DNA of 64,000 nucleotides from Nageia nagi (Eukaryota > Pinophyta), in contig JBITNC010000001.1 in NCBI GenBank assembly GCA_050084985.1, positions 186,434,001 through 186,498,000 on the forward strand, read 5' to 3'. The first letter of the stretch is position 1. The number at the start of each line of letters is the position of its first letter. A model generated the notes under the pieces. The model saw only the letters and a program-made list of their open reading frames with translations, was not told where the DNA came from and ran no database searches. Of this stretch, positions 25,484 to 36,711 are shown piece after piece. Made by a program: the position numbers and the translations under genes.

Positions 25484-26904
25484 ATTCAATTAGGAGAAAA
25501 TCTCACAGAAACTGAACAAGAAAAGATTATAACCTTATTAAAAGAAAGAGAAAAGGTATTTGCATGGTCATATGCGGACATGCCTGGAATAGACCCTAAA
25601 CTAGTAGTACATAATTTAGCCTTAAAGCCTGATGCTAAACTTGTTAAACAAAAATTGCGTAAGATGCATCCTACTATAGCTTTAATGGTAAAAGAAGAAC
25701 TCCAAAAATTATTAGAAGCCAAATTTATACAACCTATAGATTATTTGGATTGGATATCTAATATGGTACCTGTGAAAAAACCAAGTGGAAAAATACGAAT
25801 ATGCATAGATTTTCGTGATCTTAACAAAGCTTGTCCCAAAGATGATTTCCCTGTACCTAACATTGATAGCTTGGTAGATTCGATAGCAGGACATGATATG
25901 CTATCATTAATGGATGGATTTTCTGGTTATAATCAAATAAAAATAGCTCCTGAAGATCAACATAAAATAGCTTTTATAACTCCGTGGGGTATCTTTTGTT
26001 ATAAAGTAATGCCTTTTGGATTAAAGAATGCTGGGGCAACTTATCAAAGGGCTATGACTTATATATTCCATGATTATATGCATGACATAGTAGAAGATTA
26101 TGTTGATGATTTGTTGGTTAGATCCAAACATTGAATAGATCATGGAAAAGACCTAATTAAAGTTTTGGACAGACTATTAGAACATAAATTAAGATTAAAT
26201 CCAAAAAGTGTGTTTTTGGTGTAACTTCGAGAAAAATACTAGGATTTATTGTGTCTCAATGAGGGATTGAAATAGATCCTAATAAAGTGAAGGTAGTTGT
26301 AGATATGCCACCTCCCGCAAATCTTAAATAATTACAGAGTTTACAGGGTAAGTTACAAGCCATCAGGAGGTTTATAGCTCAACTTTCTGATAAATGTAAA
26401 CCATTTACAAAGTTATTAAAAAAGGGGATAGCATATCATTGGGGCAAAGAGCAATAAGAGGCATTTGATGAAATTAAAAGATATTTATTATCACCTCCTA
26501 TCTTAAGTCCACCAAGAAAAAATGTACCTTTTTTATTATATATTTCTGCTACTGAAACCACCTTAGGGACAATGCTTGCTCAAAAGAATGAACACAATAA
26601 AGAGCAAGCTATATACTATTTGAGTAGAACCCTAGTGAGCTACGAGATTAAGTATATATATTTGGAAAAATTATGTCTTGTCGTCGTTTTTGTTACTAAA
26701 AAACTTCGACATTATATGCTTAATCACACAACCTATGTCATTTCTAAAGTAGACCCATTGAAATATATGATGAATAAAACTTATCAAAATTCAAGAATTA
26801 TAAAGTGGATAATGCACTTAACTGAATTTGATTTACATTTTATTGGACAAAAGTCAATAAAAGGGCAAGTAATTGCTAATTATCTCACTGAGGCCCCCTT
26901 GTAA
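25484..26904 (+). pseudogene. reverse transcriptase and first RNase H domains
   Basis: Copies element RNA to DNA and degrades the RNA strand. RT motifs in order: FAWSYADMPGIDP, WISNMVPVKKPSGKIRICID, FRDLNKACPKDDFPVPNID, DMLSLMDGFSGYNQIKI, MPFGLKNAGATYQR and the intact active site YVDDLLVRS at about 26.10 kb. A stop follows at 26132 and a one-base deletion in the A-run 26203-26207 moves the frame. The connection and RNase H (SPPRKNVPFLLYIS, YYLSRTLVSYEIKY, KWIMHLTEFDLHF) follow to 26904. The FRDLNKACPKDDFP block is typical of the Tat/Athila branch. TCATTAATGGATGGATTT supplies the first catalytic Asp in LMDGFSGY. Confidence 0.93.
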
Positions 26905-26994
26905 GATGATAAACCACTTGTTGTTGAATTACCCAATGATGGAGTATTTCAATTAGATGAAATCGAAATACTTGTAGAACCTGAAAATGATTGG

Positions 26995-27400
26995 GACATG
27001 ATAATAAATTTTGATGGCTCTCGATGTGAACAAGGTGGTGGAGCAGGTGTTGTATTCATAACACCACAAGGTATCCCTATACCTTATTCATTTAAACTGA
27101 AATTCCCTTGTACTAATAATAATGCAGAATATGAAGCTTTGATATTAGCATTAAGAATTGCTATTAAATTAAACCTCTAAAGAATAAAGCTTATTGGAGA
27201 CTCTTTACTCATTGTAAATCAAGTGAAAGGAATTTATCAATGTAAAGAGCCTTTACTTCAAAAGTATAAAGCTTTAGTTGAGAAATTATTAAAATCCTTT
27301 GATCAATTTAATATAGAAGCAGCACCAAGATCATCTAATAGATTTGCAGATGCTATGGCTTCTATTGGATCTCTCATCCTAGAGGATCCTAAACAATGTT
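26995..27400 (+). pseudogene. second, archaeal-type RNase H (Tat hallmark)
   Basis: A second RNase H follows the first: MIINFDGSRCEQGGGAGVVF, TPQGIPIPYSFKL, TNNNAEYEALILALRIA, LIGDSLLIVNQVKGIYQC and SSNRFADAMASIGSLI. The D...E...D catalytic set (FDGS, AEYEAL, GDSLL) and the late D (FADAMA) are all present; one stop at 27178 breaks it. Acquisition of this domain defines the Tat lineage of Ty3/gypsy, where it is thought to help remove RNA during plus-strand synthesis. No other plant LTR element in this window has it. Confidence 0.9.
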
Positions 27401-27489
27401 CCATTCAAGTTGAGATAATTCATTTACCTCAATCATCCTTACAACAGGAAGATGAAGCAAAAAGTGTATTAAATATTGATATAAATGAT

Positions 27490-28758
27490 AAAGATAATTG
27501 GTATAAAGAATTGATAGACTTTTTAAAATTTGGAAATCTTCCTGCAAACCTTAATAAATCAGCACGACGAGCTTTTAAAATTAAAGCAACTAAGTATTAT
27601 TTGTTAGGGGACATTTTACATCGACAAAATTTTAATGGTATTTTACTCAGATGTCTTGAATGGAATGATGTTAAAAAGGCTATATCTTCTGCTCATGATG
27701 GAATATGTGGAGGACATTTTAATGGGATTGCAATTGTAAAACAGTTAATACATATGGGGTATTATTGGCCTACTATAGAAAAGGATTGTTGTGAATATGT
27801 TAAAAAATGCTTTAAATGTCAACAATACTCTCATTTATTTTCATAACCGTCTCAAGAGCTACATCCTATACAATCGCTTTGGCCATTCTCTAAATGGGCA
27901 TTAGATTTAATAGGACAAATTACACCTACCTCTTCTGGTGGACATAAGTTCATAATTACAGCGACTAAATATTTTACCAAATGGGTAGAGGCCATTCCCA
28001 TGAATTCCACTACGAGTGCACGAATCGCTGAGTTTATAGAAAATTATATTATATGTAGATTTGGTATACCGAACCAATTAATTATGGACAATGGAAAGAA
28101 TTTTAAAAATAAAGATGTAAAATGTATATGTGACAAGTATAAAATTAAACAAAGTTTCTCCACTCCTTATTATCCATAAGGTAATGGACAGGCAGAAGCA
28201 ACTAACAAAACTATTCGGAACATCTTAGCAAAAATAGTAAATGATTCTCATAAAGATTGGCATATGCAAATACCAAAAGCCCTATGGGCTTATTGTACCA
28301 GTGTACGCACTCCCATTGGGGCAATGCCATTCTCTTTAGTTTATGGAACAGAAGCCATCCTACCCATAGAGCTTGAGATACCATCTCTTAGAGTAAATCT
28401 AAGTGAGCAAAATGCTGACAAAGAAGCAAGACAAACTCGCTTAGACCAGTTATTGCTTTTAGATGAAAAATGTATTAATGCTTTAGAGCACATGCATGTT
28501 TATCAGAGAAGGATAAAATGAGCCTTTGATAAAAGAGCTCTAATTCATGAATTTGAAATAGGTGATTTGGTTTTAAAAGAAAATCAACAAACTTCACGAA
28601 TAGAACGACAGCTTAGAGATAAGTTTGCTCCGAATTGGTTAGGATCATACATCATTAAGAAAACATTTGGTAGAGGAACTTACCATTTATTAGATTTAGA
28701 AGGAAATGAAGAGTGTGAACCTATAAACATCATGCATCTTCAACCTTTCTATACATAA
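27490..28758 (+). pseudogene. integrase domain
   Basis: Inserts element DNA into the genome. The HHCC zinc-binding end is visible (DGICGGHF, MGYYWPTIEKDC, CFKCQQYSH), then the catalytic core with D in WALDLIGQI, D in LIMDNGKNFKN and E in GQAEATNKTI, so the DDE set survives. The core runs on through WAYCTSVRTPIGAMPFSLVY and GTEAILPIE. The C-terminal part has IGDLVLKE, LGSYIIKKTFGRGTYHLLDL and a final HLQPFYT followed by TAA. Stops lie at 27844, about 28179 and 28519. No chromodomain is present, as expected for Tat. Confidence 0.93.
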
Positions 28759-28887
28759 AAAAAAAAAAACAATGTGTGTGTACATTAGTTTTCTTTTATT
28801 TTATTTGATTGTTAAAATAATAAATAAATAAAAGTATTAATATTTGTCAAGTGTTAATGAATTAAAATAGAAAAAATAAATCTGGCA

Positions 28888-30082
28888 ATGGAATCTGCTG
28901 AAGGTAGCATAATGCCACCACAAGTACGATTGCCACCACCGAGATATCCAGGTGATTTCGTGTTAACATATTTACGACATACATTTGATCTTAATCTTTT
29001 GAATAATTTACAATTGACTATTGATGAGCAATATGAAAGAACATTTAATATGTTTTGTGCTAGGAATAATGATTGGGGAGTCATTTTGTGTGGAGATGAA
29101 GTAAGCATTATTTTAGATCCACCAATCATTTTCACCCATATGGAAAGAATATCACAAAGAATAATGGATTTCTATTTACAATGGCCTTATGGAATACCAA
29201 AGATTGTCATAAATTGTCAATTAACTGAGTATTCACTCCTTTTAGCTAGAATGAAATGCATTAAAACAATTATTAAAAAGCCTAGAATGGATGGATGAAA
29301 TCCTACATTATTTACCTCATAAAAGGGTGATTTATGATTTTTCAAATACCTTTGTGGCTTATCCTCCTAGAACGTCGCAACAATAATATTATAGGTAGAT
29401 TAATAGATGCTCTCGCATGCAAATGCGACACATAATTTGGGAAAGAAAGTTAGTGAAAAGGCAAGCTTTGCGTATTAATGAACTTAAAATGATAAGTCAA
29501 ATAAAGGTTAGAAATGAGATCATCGAAAGATTATCAACAGAAAGTAGAGTACAGAATAATGGAAGTTATCTTCCAGGGTTCAAAAATAGGTATGACAAAG
29601 ATATCTTTATGAAAGTTATTCGTAATGCTCCTACTCTTTTATATTCAAACATCTTTTCCATGCCTATTGAAATTCAACAAAAACTTGCCTTGACATTCTA
29701 TAATATACGTGAATCTTACGGTTGGGAGGTCAAAATAAATAGATCTCAGGTTATTATTTTTATCGATGCATTTGAACTATGGTGTTCTCCTAAATAAAAA
29801 TATGATCTAATGACATATTTTTGTCTCCTGTGGCCCATAGAAAACCCTAAAATCATAATTGATTGTACTTACAACCAGACTTTAAGATATCGAGAACAAA
29901 CCATCTTCATCGCCCAAACCGTGACTTCCGAACATTTAGATTATTGTGTTCCTGAAATTTGTCATAATCAAGTGATATTAGACTTTAGTTTTTTGTTTAG
30001 CTCAACATATTGCTCATTTAATCCTTCGGCGATTCAGACTCGATTTGAACACGTCACAAATAGATTTCCTAGAAATTCATAA
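28888..30082 (+). pseudogene. extra ORF downstream of pol with a duplicated domain of unknown function
   Basis: About 400 codons from ATG 28888 (MESAEGSIMPPQVRLPPPRY) to TAA 30080-30082, same strand as pol and 129 bp after it. A frameshift lies near 29250 and the second frame then stays constant to the end, with a few stops (about 29378, 29390, 29795). Two diverged copies of one roughly 145-residue domain are seen. Copy 1 (about 28940-29370) has NNDWGVIL, WPYGIPKIVINC and VIYDFSNTFVAY. Copy 2 (about 29580-30060) has SYGWEVKI, WPIENPKIIIDC and VILDFSFLFSSTY, in the same order at a constant offset near 650 bp. No transmembrane segment, signal peptide, zinc site or nuclease motif is evident. It is not env-like. 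Extra ORFs between pol and the 3' LTR are known in some Tat elements; I do not recognise this one. Confidence 0.82.
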
Positions 30083-30222
30083 AAACAAAAAAAAAAAACA
30101 AAATTTTGAAAAATTGAAAAATCATAAAATCCTAAAAATTTGAAAAATTCATAAAACACATAAAAATTATATAATTATAAAATTTACCTAGATGGAAACA
30201 TCTAGAGGTCACTTGGCAATAG

Positions 30223-30382
30223 GGTGCCCTGCCCTTGTATGATGTAAATATATGTTGCATGTCATTGTAACAGTGATTATCCAGTAAATGTGTTATGTAT
30301 GAGGTGCCCTGTCCTTGTATGATGTAAATAAATGTTGCATGTCATCGTAACAGTGATTATCTAGTAAATGTGTAATGTATGA
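30223..30382 (+). repeat. 80 bp tandem duplication
   Basis: Two adjacent copies, 30223-30302 and 30303-30382, both starting GGTGCCCTG(C/T)CCTTGTATGA and ending ATGTGT(T/A)ATGTATGA. Differences are few and mostly C/T. Confidence 0.9.
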
Positions 30383-30618
30383 AAAGGTTATCTTAGAATA
30401 ATCTCCTTGTTATCACTACATTCACTTTATTCTTTCTTTCATAAAGAAATGACATACCCTAGATGATAGAAAAACATAAAATTTGTATGTTTGAAGAAAA
30501 TCAAAAACTCCAAAACACTTAATACATTAAGGAATTCGAAGAGAATTTGGATGAAATTATTTGAGAAACATTAAGAGTGAAACATTACATATCTATCTTG
30601 TTATTCGTTTCTCCCGAA

Positions 30619-30696
30619 CCCAAGAATCATTTGGTAAAAAAAAAAGAGAGAAGGGATATTAAAAAAAAATAAATTAATTTATCAATGATTCTTGGG
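30619..30696 (+). repeat. 13 bp perfect inverted repeat
   Basis: CCCAAGAATCATT (30619-30631) and AATGATTCTTGGG (30684-30696) flank about 52 bases that are mostly A. In RNA this would be a stem with an A-rich loop. Confidence 0.6.
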
Positions 30697-31121
30697 TGAT
30701 TACAATATCCTCTATCGGGGCTATGGACGCCTGACTGGCAGTAGAGCAAGGTTGTAGCGGGATCAAGGTGGTTAAGCAACTTTCTATGGACCTGTATATG
30801 TTTTATATGGATGTATTAGCTCATTAATGTTTCTGAGATAATTTCATGTCAAATGATTTAAGAAGGGAAATGAATGTCACTACACACACACGGAGTTTTA
30901 GGTTTTTTATCAACATATAATAATATTGTTTGATATCATCTTAGGTTGTTAAATCTTGAAATAAAGAAAGATAAGGTAGATATTATAATAACTTGGTTAT
31001 TAATTCAAAGGTCACTTAATCTTTTTGTTATAATGAATATCTTTCATATTATATAATTTGCTGGTGTTTTAGGATCATTCGTTTCATTTTGTTAAAACCA
31101 TTTTGTACTATTAGACATCTT

Positions 31122-31480
31122 ACCTTTGAACATTATTAAAATTGCTTTTCTTTGGAAAGGATAAGAATGATTCTTTATTGTTCCCCTAACCAAGATAAAG
31201 TTAATGTTCATATACATTCCTAAAAGTCACCATTGTTTTATGTCAAACCATGTTTTCAAAATACCTATTTCCTTTGAACATTATTAAAATTGCTTTTCTT
31301 TGGAAAGGATAAGAATGGTTCTTTATTGTTCCCCTGACCAAGATAAAGTTAATGTTCATATGCATCCATACATCATTAGTCTCCATTACCTTTGAACATT
31401 ATTAAAATTTGCTTTTCTTTGGGAAAGATAAGAATGATTAGTTAATTGTTCTCTTGAGCAAGATAAAGTTAATGTTCATA
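31122..31480 (+). repeat. three copies of a 95 bp block
   Basis: Copies at 31122-31218, 31271-31366 and 31388-31480. Each runs CCTTTGAACATTATTAAAAT, then GCTTTTCTTTGG(A/G)AA, and ends AAGATAAAGTTAATGTTCAT. The spacers between copies are unrelated. Confidence 0.88.
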
Positions 31481-32645
31481 ACATCTAAAGGATTAGTTTA
31501 CCATGTTAAGTGTTTTATTGTAAAATTGCCAAGTACGGAAAGTGATGCATCTGATTCCGTAAAAATTTAATAAAAATATGTCCTTAAATAATCTTAAAAT
31601 CTAGAAGGTTTAATATTTGAAAATAAAAATTTAAAATCTAGATATTTTAAAATAATATCTAAAGTCAATATAAAATTTAAATTCATGTCTTAAATGATGT
31701 ACTAAAAGATTTGTTAAGTTATCATTAGCAACTAGGACTATCTGAAAATATCTCGGGAAACCAGATAGCTAAAGCTCCGTAGCCCTATGATAATAATTCT
31801 GATCTCTTGACTGATCTGCCATGAAAATTGTTTTGTTTTAAAAACCCTTTGCATCATGGATCATTAAGCAATCATTATATCGATCTTCAACGATTTAAAT
31901 CAAATCGATAACGATTGTTGAGTGGAAACGATTCATAAGTAATCATTGATGATTTATATTATTTGAAAATGTACAAAATGAAGTATATTTTCTTTAAATA
32001 TCTTAAATATATTATGTATAGACAAAACATTAAAAAGCTTCGTTCACTAAGGTGAAAGTGAACACATTATAAATCACACTATTTTTTGCCTAAAAGAATG
32101 CTCCAATGTCACATGACTGCCACATACATCGGCACATGGAGGACTAGTATTGAGTAAACTTACTAGGGTAAAATGATTAAAATCATTATTAAAACAAGTC
32201 TAAACATAAGAAATTAAGATATTCATAGCAAAATATACTATCATAAAGATAGTATTTTTATTATATAAATTCAAGACGATCACTTTACAAATCATTAACA
32301 ATAATAAAATATTGTCAACGATCCTTGACTAAGTCAAATACGTAAAACAGATCAAACGAAGTTTGAGCTAAAATGGAAAAACAATCACAGGATGTAAGAG
32401 ATCATCTCGAAATCTCATTGTTAAGAAAATGCTATTACAATTCATATATTAAAGAAAACTTATACGGTATAGGTGCACTTAGACATGCAAAATGATATAG
32501 CAGAAATGTCATGCAACTGTCACATAAGCTCGATACATCATCATACCGAAAATAGTCACTTCCAAAGTTATCAATTTTATCAAACAACAAAGCTTCTCAT
32601 TATATATTTTTCAAAATTATCAACCCTATCTTTGGTTGATAATTT

Positions 32646-32660
32646 AAAAAAGGGGCAAAA
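32646..32660 (+). other. polypurine tract of Tat element
   Basis: AAAAAAGGGGCAAAA ends directly at the TG of the right LTR, the primer position for plus-strand DNA. One C interrupts the purine run. Confidence 0.8.
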
Positions 32661-32818
32661 TGTAGACACTCAAAATAAACCCTATCTTTAATTTAATAAA
32701 TAAATAAATAAAATAAATATTTCTTCTAATATCACATTAAAATAATTGTGTAATATATGCACTGAGAACAACCTTAACTAAAGTAAATTAAGAACAATCA
32801 TTGACCTCGTTTCTATTT

Positions 32819-33793
32819 CTGAAATGTTATACTTACCAATTCTGGCTATTTGATCACTCCCTAATGATGTCACCACTTCTGGAACCTGGTTCATTCAAAA
32901 CTGTGAACTTCGTTCTCCTTGTGAAGTCATCATCATAATTCTTGAACGTTATACTTACTGGTTCTGGCTATTTAATCACTCCTTGATGATGTCATCACTT
33001 TCAAGACCTGGTTTCATTCAAAATGTGAACTCTATTCTCCCTATGACATCATCATCATATTTCTAGAATGTTATACTTACTAGTTTTGGCTATTTAATCA
33101 CTCCCTGATGATGTCATCACTTTCGGGACCTGGTTTCATTCAAAATGTGAACTCCATTCTCCCCATGACATCATCATCATATTTTTGGAATGTTATAATT
33201 ATTGGTTCTAGCTATTTAATCACTCCCTGATGATGTCATCACTTTCAGGACTCAGTTTCATTCAAAATGTGAACTCCATTCTCCTCGTGACATCATTGTC
33301 ATATTTTCAGAATGTTATACTTACTGGTTCTGACTATTTAATCACTCCTTGATGATGTCATCACTTTTGGGACCTGGTTTCATTCAAAATGTGAACTTCG
33401 TTCTCCCCATGACATCATCATCATATTTCTGAAATATTATACTTACTGGTTCTAGCTATTTAATCACTCCCTGATGACATCATCACTTTCGGGACCTAGT
33501 TTCATTCAAAATGTGAACTCCGTTCTCCCCGTGATGTCATTGTCATATTTCCAGAATGTTATACTTACTAGTTCTAGCTATTTAATCACTCCCTGATGAC
33601 ATCATCACTTTCGGGACCCAGTTTCATTCAAAATGTGAACTTCGTTATCCCCGTGATGTCATCATCATATTTTTAGAATGTTATACTTACTGGTTCCAGC
33701 TATTTGATCCCTCCTTGATGATGTCATCATTTCTGGGACTCAATTTCATTCAAAATGTGAACTCCATTCTCCCTATGATGTCATCATCATATT
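32819..33793 (+). repeat. 122 bp tandem array in right LTR (8 units)
   Basis: Units start near 32819, 32941, 33063, 33184, 33306, 33428, 33550 and 33672. Architecture is as in the left LTR, with paired TGAYRTCA sites and a TTCNNGAA-type block. At many positions the deaminated base is on the opposite strand from the corresponding left unit, so the sites decayed independently after insertion. Diverged relics continue to about 34212. Confidence 0.9.
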
Positions 33794-34323
33794 TCCAGAA
33801 TGATCTACTTCTCGGCTCTGGCTATTTGGTCACCCCTTGCTGACCTCATCATTTTTGGAACTCAGGCTTTTCCATAACTAAGCTTTATCATTTCCTTCCA
33901 GAATGCTTTACTCACTGACTCTGGCTATTTGGTCACCTCTTGCTGACCTCATCATCTTCGGAACCTGGTTTTTACCAAAACACGACTATCTTATCCTCCA
34001 TGATGTCATCATTTTATTCTGGAATGCTTTTACTTCCGAAACACTTAATTTATGGGCTCCGACTTCTTCGATTATCTCTTGTTGACCTCACCTCTTCTGG
34101 AACCTGGGCTTTTCCACAACTGAGCTTTATTCTTTCTTCTATGACATCATCATTTCATTTCAAAATGCTTTATCTATTGACTCCGGCTTGTTTTGTTTGC
34201 TCCAGAAAAACTCCTAGGGATCTTAAAATGAACTCATGATTGCAAGTAAAGTACACTGGGGCTTCAATAAGGAATTTATTATGTATGAATATACAATAAT
34301 CATTGGATCAATCTTTTTGAACA

Positions 34324-34332
34324 TATATAAAA
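34324..34332 (+). promoter_or_regulatory. TATA-like box, right LTR
   Basis: TATATAAAA, the counterpart of 18838-18846. Confidence 0.6.
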
Positions 34333-35198
34333 CAAGTGTTCTTACAACCCTTGTCATTAAAAAATGACCATAGAGCGATCAGTCTAATGTTAATATATAA
34401 TCGCTAAAAGATCGGTAACGATCTGAGACGATCATGAACAGTTAAACAAACAAACAAATCTAAGCCTGGAATAGCCTAATATAGGCAATTTGTAATCATG
34501 GATACAGATGGAAGATAGCAACACTTCAAAATTTAGGTCGAGAGGTTACCTGGATTCTTGGACGCCAAAACAAATGAATAACAAACTTTGAAGCTTATAA
34601 ATTGAAGCTTTGTACGTAAACAGAGGGACCCAATTTTACTGTAGCGAAGCTCTGCTAAAATCATATCAGGAGGTTATTAGCAAAGGTTGTAAGCTTGATC
34701 AATAGTTAATTTCCTCTCAATTATATTTCCAAATTAGGTTGTTCATTTTGCGGGTTCATATGTGAGAGCAGGTATGCTTTTGATGTGTTGTTCATTTTCT
34801 GTGTGCAGGGTCAATACAGGAGAAGAACGATGGAAGTAAGCATGGAAGAGAATAACAAAGAAATAGACAAAAACACTTCAAAACTTTGTGAAGATTACTC
34901 CAGTACATACAGAGCTGATTATCGGTGATTCAAAGATTGGTTGATGGCAATTCACCAGATAGATAATAAGGACTGATCATTGTCCATCCACCCGCATTGA
35001 TTATTATCGATTCGCAACGATCGCTGTCAAATGTTGATTACAACAGATCAATAAAAACTCACTTATTTGTATTCAAATACTTTAGAATATAATATCATTA
35101 CTATTATCGATGTGTATTGTCGAATATGTTCATGATTAATTATGTTGAGTGATTTATCTTTCTAAATTGCATTTTAGGTTCATATTTTGATGTACACA

Positions 35199-35203
35199 CT
35201 TTG
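35199..35203 (+). repeat. target site duplication CTTTG, right
   Basis: Matches 17294-17298. Placing it here fixes the LTR end at TGTACACA. Confidence 0.9.
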
Positions 35204-36711
35204 CATTGGTACTACTCTTTCAGATCATTCTCTGATCCTCTTTGTAATTGCTTTCTCTTAAGCTTCTACTCATAATTTCCCTTCACCTTTTTACTTGAAC
35301 ACTTTATTTTTTTAATCCTCTACAATGAAATATCACATTTGTAGGATATAGAATCCTCTTTTTTAGGCCCTCAATATCTTCTATATGGATGAAATAGTGG
35401 AATCAAATGATAGTTTACACAACTAAATTATTGCAAACCTTGGGGATGGATTTTTCTAAGATATGAAGAAGATCTATTTTGGATGTTAAGAAAGAGCTTA
35501 CTCTGGCCACTAGGGACCTAGATGCTAATCCCTTTAGTTTGCCAACCTAAGCCTATGTTGTCACTATCTGAAATGAGATTACAAAAGCTTAATTTTATGA
35601 ACCTAGAGGTGCCCATCTTTGATCTTATCCCCAATTACTTAAATAGGGAATAATGTTACAAAAGAGTTTTTCCAGCATCTTAGGCCCCTATTCATACAAC
35701 TCAATTCAAAACCATCCAATTTGATGGGGTCCATTCCACTAACATGTAAGATGTTATGGAGGTTTTTATCAAGCATTAACAAATAGTTGTTGCTACCTAG
35801 CCTTTAACTCGTACAATAGTAGCTTCTACTATAGAGTTCAAATCTATCAAATATTAAAAATTGTCTCCAATTTAGAGGGAATTATATGATGCTTCTTTTT
35901 CTTTAGAGGATTTGAATGCTTTTCTTTATCAAATGGCTAATGATAAATCTCCTATAATTTATGGCTGCCCTTATGAATTTTATAAAGAATTTTGGGACAT
36001 GGTAGCTCCCAATTTTCTTCAAGTTTATAAAGAAGCCTTAGTCTTAGGTTCTTTAGGATTAATGCTTAATAAAGGAAATATTAAGTTTATCCCTAAGCTT
36101 GGAGATCTTGAAGTGATTGTACAATGGTATCCCATCACTCTAGTGTTAAATATGAGCTATAAAATTATAGCCAAGGCTCTTGCTCTTAAGGTATGGACTT
36201 TGCTTCCCCTAATTATTCATTCTTAGTAGATTGATTTTGTTATGGGAAGATATATTTTGGATATTGTAATTACTATCTATGAAGATATGTAATGGGTTGG
36301 ATTATTTGATTAGGATGTTTTATTCATTAAAATTGATTTTGAGATAGCATATGATCATATTGAATGAAATCTCATTAATGATATGCTAGATACTTTGGGG
36401 TTTGGCCTTATTTTTTTACAATCTATTTAGATGCTTTTCAAAGATGCATATATAGTACATAGTATGAATGGGATCCCATATGAATCTATTCCTTTAGCTT
36501 GATCTATTCATTAGATATTTTCTATAGCTTCATCTTTTTCCATTCTTGTTATTGAAGCCTTCAACTATCTTCTTGCTCATAAAGCTTTCTAAGGATTTCT
36601 TAAGGGGATTTTCCTTCCTAATTCCAAAGTTGACTTTTAAATAGTAATTTTACTGATGATTCCTTTCTCACACTTAAAAAAATCCTAAATATCTTGATAC
36701 TTTCTTCTTAG
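35204..36711 (+). pseudogene. LINE endonuclease end and reverse transcriptase (continuation of 16590-17298)
   Basis: Resumes the LINE cut by the gypsy element. The first bases give the SDHSLILFV motif closing the endonuclease. Reverse transcriptase follows: LYDASFSLEDLNAFLYQMA, then NDKSPIIYGCPYEFYKEFW (the KSPG.DG...EFYK.FW block), DMVAPNFLQVYKEAL, GSLGLMLNKGNIKFIPKLGD, VQWYPITLVLNMSYKIIAKA (W.PITL.N..YKI..K), then GRYILDIVITIYEDM and FTDDSFLT near 36650 (the FADD active site with A to T). Frames shift several times and stops are frequent. The domain continues without a break into the first copy of the 5 kb repeat at 36712, so copy A keeps the ancestral junction. Confidence 0.87.

Larger units (their letters stand above)
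23285..28758 (+). pseudogene. pol: Tat element pol (protease, RT, two RNases H, integrase)
   Basis: Continues in the gag frame, so the element encoded one gag-pol polyprotein of about 2640 codons from 20849 to TAA 28756-28758. The frame is constant to about 26.2 kb, then shifts by one base in the A-run at 26203-26207 (one A lost inside the NPKKCVFGV-type block), and is constant again to the end. Stops include 24410, 24755, 26132, 26902, 27178, 27844 and 28519, mostly single transitions from Arg, Gln or Trp codons. Domain entries below give motifs. The protein would process itself, copy element RNA into DNA and insert it. Confidence 0.94.
30083..32645 (+). other. 3' non-coding region of Tat element
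   Basis: About 2.6 kb without a coding frame. It holds an 80 bp direct duplication (30223-30382), a 13 bp perfect inverted repeat (30619-30696) and three copies of a 95 bp block (31122-31480). The 31.85-31.95 kb part is rich in CAACGATT/AATCG words resembling those near the LTR end. A 72-codon frame at 32473-32691 crosses into the LTR and is not convincing. Confidence 0.7.
17299..35198 (+). mobile_element. complete but defective Ty3/gypsy retrotransposon, Tat lineage (17.9 kb)
   Basis: Full structure is visible: TG...CA LTRs (17299-19712, 32661-35198), PBS, leader, a gag-pol frame (20849-28758), an extra ORF (28888-30082), a 2.6 kb 3' region, PPT and a CTTTG duplication. The lineage is set by the second, archaeal-type RNase H after the ordinary one, by the CX2HX4HX4C gag knuckle, and by the FRDLNKACPKDDFP block of RT. 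About twenty in-frame stops and one A-run frameshift in pol make it non-autonomous. Hand comparison of the last 950 bp of the two LTRs gives about 42 differences (about 4 percent), all transitions. It is inserted in the endonuclease domain of a same-strand LINE. Confidence 0.96.
32661..35198 (+). repeat. right LTR of Tat element
   Basis: Starts TGTAGACACTC, ends TGTACACA, 2538 bp. It has eight good repeat units against seven in the left LTR, which accounts for the 124 bp length difference. From its sixth unit through the diverged relics (about 33428-34245) it matches the left LTR almost perfectly, whereas the last 950 bp differ by about 4 percent. Confidence 0.95.

Noticed and set aside
28888-30082. 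Envelope gene of a retrovirus-like element
   Set aside because: No signal peptide, transmembrane helix or cleavage site; it is made of two copies of one soluble-looking domain.
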